Assembly: GCA_002372875.1 (NCBI GenBank)
Contig: DFJD01000059.1
Span: forward strand, 1-20,954
DNA length: 20,954 bases
Reading direction: 5' to 3'
DNA from: Clostridiales bacterium UBA3680
GTDB lineage: Bacteria > Bacillota > Clostridia > Lachnospirales > CAG-274
Part shown: positions 18,301 to 20,954 of the stretch, one piece after another
Position numbering within the stretch: position 1 is the first letter of the stretch
Layout: every line of letters begins with the position of its first letter
Translations under genes and position numbers: made by a program
Notes under the pieces: model-generated
Database searches by the model: none
Seen by the model: only the letters and a program-made list of their open reading frames with translations
Told to the model about the DNA's origin: nothing

Positions 18301-18668
18301 CATTAGATGTTACGGGTATGAAGCCGGACAGTCTTAAAATAGCAGTGTACGATTATGCATTTAACTGCAAAACATACAATTTCGGCGAGTATATGTATGG
18401 CGATGTGGACTGCGATAACAAAATTACCGCAAACGATTCGGCAATTCTGCTGCAAAAAACATTGATAAGCACATTTGAAATGCCTATTGAGAAAAAAACG
18501 GACGAATGGCTTAAATATTCCGATGTGGACTGCGATAACGCCATTACCGCAAACGATGCCGTAATGGTACTGCAAAAAGCATTGGTAAGCACATTTGAAA
18601 TGCCTGCCGAAGAAGCCAACACAATATCGCAGGAAGAGACAAATATAAAAGAGCAACAAAATAATTAA
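15339..18668 (+). CDS. Secreted subtilisin-family (S8) protease with PA domain and C-terminal type I dockerin
   Basis: The start at ATG 15339 has AAAGGCGGAGAG just upstream and opens a clear signal peptide ending AFA (residues 1-21). A longer frame from 15255 would bury it. The product is 1109 aa. A propeptide-like region (about 25-120) precedes the catalytic domain, with Asp166 (VIAVIDGGFD), His237 (SHGTHVAGIAAG), oxyanion Asn335 (GSGNMG) and Ser562 (NGTSMATPHAAG). The long His-Ser gap holds a PA-type insert (about 430-510, INGKIAVIDSG, KGAVGVVLIN), as in C5a peptidase/lactocepin relatives. Beta-rich modules follow (about 630-1020). Residues about 1022-1090 contain two calcium-loop repeats (DVDCDNKITAND, DVDCDNAITAND), a type I dockerin that should bind a cohesin. 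There is no LPXTG motif. It probably cleaves extracellular proteins while docked on a scaffoldin. All catalytic residues are present. Confidence 0.93.
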   Translation: MKLKKLISGVLALLLVVNTTAFAAESTQKETVKFIVELKEDSVLEEFKSGKLTAYTSEKAVEKKTERMMRTQSTVQYEIEENIDKDAQKGFNYTHVLNGFSMEGTAEDMAKIAELPEVKAVYPVQTYEAPPDVESDDITNCCSEMNIEYLRNNGISGKGQVIAVIDGGFDARHEMFSGDIEGAKYSKTDIANLIANNDLSCENGRSITANRVYVSEKIPFAFNYAIKSADVNNGESHGTHVAGIAAGNNGKDIDGTRLTGVAPDAQLLLMAVQEENKKIFDDDAVLSAFDDAAKLGADVVNCSFCAPFITENELLSKAVESLQKAGISLPAGSGNMGRGICKAPGSYSNYYYGTDAENIDYGSIGTPNFSPVTTVSAVEAEMYRHFYNCMYVDGYEIVFSDKNRKYPFLEKFCDKEYEFVYCNYGTAEDTEDIDINGKIAVIDSGKLFIETTANLASKGAVGVVLINYDETVNINADPDYLNGLPFACISNSDRDKLLNAQIKHIRTDQKAEMDANPVKGICLFSSWGNMRNMELKPEITAPGGEIYSSVPDDKYKSMNGTSMATPHAAGSFALVRQAILNDKNKYGITDDTNIGSLAEKLLMSGASIIYRDGIPASPRQQGAGMVNLESAVKTNVILSTDSELDNFKPKLSLGETGENFTLAFNAENISSEPVEYDNCRLVVITDDADENGKITDMRELSFTSDMPEKLTINGNSTQKISVNVTLDKNELNENLKVFKNGFYIDGFVILSSNNADIPELSLPFTGFYGGWDTQSPLDKGYYNDPLYNGNKLTTNYTDSKNAKTNAVLGTNIFWSKDIYGDTYDEFNSEEFAGISPNNDNYFDALGIEFMPARKIGSYGFTLYNCSDGSSGEIPLEEEKDDNLPKWYDIVYNFKLTDIEDGEYTVTITATNYGSDKKFESDPLKFYVDTQKPKITECELYEEDGKKLLKLGAKDNRHLMGFTVTGDLDSGEENFLAMAINGTKEAETTLDVTGMKPDSLKIAVYDYAFNCKTYNFGEYMYGDVDCDNKITANDSAILLQKTLISTFEMPIEKKTDEWLKYSDVDCDNAITANDAVMVLQKALVSTFEMPAEEANTISQEETNIKEQQNN
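18402..18605 (+). repeat. Tandem dockerin-encoding repeat, two 84-bp copies 120 bp apart
   Basis: Copies at 18402-18485 and 18522-18605 differ at 11 of 84 positions by hand comparison. Both run from GATGTGGACTGCGATAAC to AGCACATTTGAAATGCCT. They encode the two F-hand calcium-binding segments of the dockerin. Confidence 0.85.
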
Positions 18669-18809
18669 TTCGGAAATTTGTTCGCTGTATACCTGCTGCG
18701 TTTCGCTATATATAGCAATTTGAGCGAAATTATCATTTTTAGATGTGCCCATAAATAATTATTCAGGGAGAAGGTTATGAACATTGAGAGTTGAATAATA
18801 AAAACGGAG
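18669..18809. other. Intergenic DNA with inverted repeat downstream of the protease
   Basis: TTTCGCT (18701-18707) pairs with AGCGAAA (18723-18729), and the perfect palindrome GCTATATATAGC (18705-18716) overlaps it. ATTATCATTTTT follows, so this may be a weak terminator for the protease. It could alternatively be a recombinase binding site, because it lies upstream of the serine recombinase gene. No coding sequence is supported here. Confidence 0.4.
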
Positions 18810-18848
18810 AAAGGCAGCATTTTTGACGATGTTGTCTTTTTCTTTTTT
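18810..18848 (+). terminator. Intrinsic terminator before the recombinase gene
   Basis: AAAGGCAGCAT (18810-18820) pairs with ATGTTGTCTTT (18829-18839) over 11 bp with two wobbles and an eight-base loop, followed by a T-rich tract continuing to about 18850. Confidence 0.75.
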
Positions 18849-18965
18849 ATTTTGTCCCAAAATCTCGGTGCAAAAAAGTTTTATGCCTTTTTATGTGTAA
18901 CTGTATTGTAAAATGAATACGATATTAAAACATCCCGAAATATCGGGGCGAAAGGGGCTAAAAAT

Positions 18966-19655
18966 ATGAATGAACATTACATCGGCTATGCGAGAGTATC
19001 GACACAGTTACAAAAAGAGGACAGGCAGATAATAGCCTTAACGGAATACGGTGTGCCAAAATCGGCTATTTACACGGATAAGCAAAGCGGCAGAGATTTT
19101 GAACGAACCAATTACAAACGTATGCTTAAAAAGCTGAAAAAGGGCGATGTTTTAGTTATCAAAAGCATTGACAGGCTCGGCAGGAGTTACAAGGATGTTA
19201 TAAAGCAATGGCAGTATATAACGCAGGAAAAGGGTGCAGATATAATCGTGCTTGATATGCCGATTTTGAACACAAGTTTGAATAAGGACTTGATAGGAAC
19301 GCTTATCTCGGACATCGTCCTCCAATTATTAAGCTATGTAGCGGAAAATGAGCGATTGAATATCCGTCAGCGACAGGCGGAGGGTATTGCGGCAGCAAAG
19401 GCAAGGGGCGTAAAATTCGGCAGACCTGTTATTTTCTCAACAGATGAATATATAGATGTGTTTATCAAATACAAAAACAAGGAGATCGGGCGTTTGGAAA
19501 CTATGGAAGTTATCGGCTGTCAAAAGACCACATTTTACAGAATGATGCACGAATTGGAAGAAAGCGGCAAACTGCCCAAAAAGTCCGATATTGTATGCTT
19601 TAAAGGAAAAATTTTTATCTGTACATACCCCACAACTTTATATCTAACATTATAA
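18966..19655 (+). CDS. Small serine recombinase (resolvase/invertase family)
   Basis: ATG 18966 follows AAAGGGG with good spacing and gives 229 aa. The N-terminal catalytic domain begins YIGYARVSTQ, with the nucleophile Ser12 and Arg10. It continues with SGRDFERTNYKRML and the core motif SIDRLGRSYKD (Arg70, Arg73). A long helix containing ENERLNIRQRQAEGIAAAKA follows, then GVKFGRP and a short helix-turn-helix (about 165-200). This matches resolvases and invertases of roughly 190-200 aa, not the large serine integrases that insert conjugative elements. The last 25 or so residues (after LPKKSD) are hydrophobic and unlike the usual end, so the C-terminus may be altered. A CCCGA-aata-TCGGG hairpin (18934-18947) lies just ahead of the ribosome binding site. 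Confidence 0.9.
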   Translation: MNEHYIGYARVSTQLQKEDRQIIALTEYGVPKSAIYTDKQSGRDFERTNYKRMLKKLKKGDVLVIKSIDRLGRSYKDVIKQWQYITQEKGADIIVLDMPILNTSLNKDLIGTLISDIVLQLLSYVAENERLNIRQRQAEGIAAAKARGVKFGRPVIFSTDEYIDVFIKYKNKEIGRLETMEVIGCQKTTFYRMMHELEESGKLPKKSDIVCFKGKIFICTYPTTLYLTL

Positions 19656-19759
19656 GAAATTTTTGTGTAATAGTCAATAGAACAGAGTGAAGTTTTGCCC
19701 ATAAAACCGCACTCCGAAATCCTATACAAAATAAAAACAGGGTTTCAAAGGAGGCTGTT

Positions 19760-20248
19760 ATGCAAAATATGTTGGAAGTATATACGGTATCATTTTTTGG
19801 ACATAGACGAGTGGAACACTTTTGTCTTGCGGAAAATATGGTAGACGATCTTATTTACAAGCTGATACACGAACACGAATTTGTGGAATTTATGGTCGGG
19901 CGTGACGGGGATTTTGACCAAATAGCCACATCGGCGGTCAAAAAAGCACAGCACAGCTACGCCGAGCATAGATGTGATATAACGTGGGTAATGCCGTATG
20001 AAAAGGCTGAATATACCAAAAATGCGGAAGATTTTGAGAAATACTACGATTATATTATTGTATGCCCCGAAAGTGACAAGGTACACCCAAAACAGGCTAT
20101 ACAAGTACGCAACAGGTGGATAGTTGACAAAAGCGATTTGACGGTGTTTTGGGTCGAGAATAATTCGGGCGGTGCGTATATGACTATGAAATATGCAGAA
20201 AGAGAAAAGGCGGAAATGGTAAATCTTGTTGATAAAGTGGGTAAATAA
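19760..20248 (+). CDS. SLOG-superfamily Rossmann-like protein (YpsA/DUF1273-like)
   Basis: ATG 19760 is preceded by AAAGGAGG with good spacing and encodes 162 aa. The N-terminal VSFFGHR (residues 10-16), the GRDGDFDQIA segment (46-55) and the late SGGAYMTMKYA glycine motif are the conserved points of SLOG-fold proteins of the YpsA/DUF1273 type. The SLOG fold is proposed to bind nucleotide-derived ligands, and some members act as signal sensors in defence systems. This copy stands alone with no fused effector domain, so it may be a nucleotide-binding enzyme or regulator. It lies 104 bases downstream of the recombinase gene on the same strand, with no clear terminator between them, so co-transcription is possible. 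No specific substrate can be inferred. Confidence 0.8.
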   Translation: MQNMLEVYTVSFFGHRRVEHFCLAENMVDDLIYKLIHEHEFVEFMVGRDGDFDQIATSAVKKAQHSYAEHRCDITWVMPYEKAEYTKNAEDFEKYYDYIIVCPESDKVHPKQAIQVRNRWIVDKSDLTVFWVENNSGGAYMTMKYAEREKAEMVNLVDKVGK

Positions 20249-20263
20249 AATGCTTATTTTTCA

Positions 20264-20292
20264 TTGACAAATTGTAAAATTTTTGTTAAAAT
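20264..20292 (+). promoter_or_regulatory. Upstream promoter of the final gene (P1)
   Basis: A perfect TTGACA (20264-20269) is followed after exactly 17 bases by TAAAAT (20287-20292). Transcription would start near 20300 and read through the second promoter and the repeat tract. A small hairpin, GCAAT-aaaaa-ATTGC, lies downstream at about 20334-20348. Confidence 0.6.
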
Positions 20293-20369
20293 TAGACTAT
20301 AGTAATATTTCGGAAATGTTTTTGAAATAATACGGCAATAAAAAATTGCAAAAATATTTGAAAAAGGGG

Positions 20370-20398
20370 TTGACAGGGTTATGGAAACGAGATACACT
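20370..20398 (+). promoter_or_regulatory. Promoter P2, directly abutting the AGCA repeat
   Basis: A perfect TTGACA (20370-20375) and TACACT (20393-20398) are separated by 17 bases. The -10 ends two bases before the repeat tract, so the predicted first nucleotides of the transcript lie inside the repeat. Confidence 0.6.
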
Positions 20399-20400
20399 TC

Positions 20401-20535
<135 letters not shown>

Positions 20536-20589
20536 GTTGGCCAAATGCGGCGGAGCCAGAGACGCGCCCCGCATAGCGTATGGATCATT

Positions 20590-20657
20590 GCGTCTCACGG
20601 TGAGACGCGATTCCGAGTAACACAAACCGTAAACAATCGCCGCCCGGACAGGCGGCG
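20590..20657 (+). promoter_or_regulatory. Structured leader, part 2: two further GC-rich hairpins before the ribosome binding site
   Basis: GCGTCTCA-cgg-TGAGACGC (20590-20608) is a perfect 8-bp stem. CGCCGCC-cggaca-GGCGGCG (20638-20657) is a perfect 7-bp stem ending four bases before AAGGAG. A stem this close to the ribosome binding site could influence initiation. Confidence 0.5.
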
Positions 20658-20674
20658 CGAAAGGAGTTTTTTTA

Positions 20675-20954
20675 ATGGAACACAAAACACGAACAAAAGC
20701 CCTGAGCCTGCTGCTCAGCCTCGCAATGGTGCTGGGACTGATGCCGGGCATGAGCCTGACGGCGTATGCAGCGACGACGACTGTAACGTGGAACAACGAT
20801 GATATAACCGGCAGTGGAAATTCTATCACCAAGGACGGTGTCACTTTAACTGCCAGCTTTATAGACTTCGATCAGAAGATTTTCATGAGCGGCGGAACAT
20901 TTACCACCACCCTCGGTAACTTCACCAAGATTGAAGTGACTGCAGATTCTTGGG
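20675..20954 (+). CDS. Secreted protein, N-terminal part only (3' end beyond window)
   Basis: ATG 20675 follows AAGGAG and a T run. The first 93 codons give a long Gram-positive signal peptide: positively charged MEHKTRTK, a Leu-rich core, and cleavage after SLTAYA at about residue 32. The mature part begins TTTVTWNNDDITGSGNSITK and continues with beta-strand-like Gly/Thr-rich sequence. Similar signal peptides and starts are common in large surface proteins of gut Clostridia that carry Big, cell-wall-binding or leucine-rich repeats, but the domain content here lies outside the window. GC content and codon choice (many CTG, GGC and AGC codons) are higher than in the rest of the window, pointing to a different origin. 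A long repeat-bearing leader precedes it. Its function is unknown. Confidence 0.85.
   Translation, partial: MEHKTRTKALSLLLSLAMVLGLMPGMSLTAYAATTTVTWNNDDITGSGNSITKDGVTLTASFIDFDQKIFMSGGTFTTTLGNFTKIEVTADSW

Overview
The window looks like accessory DNA from a low-to-mid GC, anaerobic gut- or rumen-type Clostridia (Ruminococcus/Oscillospiraceae-like). The reasons are strong Gram-positive ribosome binding sites, several signal-peptide proteins, a type I dockerin (cellulosome-type docking module) on a secreted protease, and pieces of conjugative and mobilizable elements. The assignment is inferred from gene content only; no rRNA or tRNA gene is visible.

Layout. (1) Positions 1-9748, minus strand: a two-gene secreted-protein operon with its own promoter. 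The first gene encodes a 314-aa exported protein with two YD units and a duplicated beta-sandwich-like module. The second starts 33 bases later and encodes a giant RHS/YD-repeat protein of more than 2,900 residues that runs off the left edge. Its parts in order are a signal peptide, a beta-helix-like repeat region, FN3/Ig/PKD-like modules, about 40 YD repeats, the RHS core-end motif and a variable C-terminal domain with a caspase-like His/Cys pair. I read this frame by hand from the start codon to position 1 and found no stop. (2) 9750-12360: decayed DNA, with a fragment of a cation:proton antiporter gene and the 3' half of an SNF2-type helicase gene of the kind carried by Gram-positive integrative conjugative elements. 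(3) 12361-15111: a mobilization and maintenance module made of a candidate oriT hairpin, mobC, a MOBP-type relaxase gene, and a RelE/ParE-type toxin-antitoxin pair with its own promoter and terminator. (4) 15276-18668: a secreted subtilisin-family protease of 1109 aa with a PA domain and a C-terminal dockerin. (5) 18810-20248: terminator, small serine recombinase gene and a SLOG-fold gene. (6) 20264-20954: two tandem sigma-A-like promoters, a 47-bp (AGCA)n tract placed where the second transcript would start, a GC-rich hairpin-filled leader, and the first 93 codons of another secreted protein.

How the parts fit. Regions 2, 3 and 5 read as one or more mobilizable or conjugative elements, partly degraded. 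MobC and the relaxase would process DNA for transfer, the toxin-antitoxin pair would stabilise the element, and the serine recombinase would resolve or invert DNA. The dockerin-bearing protease looks like cargo or flanking host DNA. The RHS operon looks like a surface or secreted polymorphic-toxin or adhesin locus. Its immunity gene, if any, would lie beyond the left edge. The final gene differs from the rest in GC content and leader architecture, and its repeat tract is a candidate phase-variation element.
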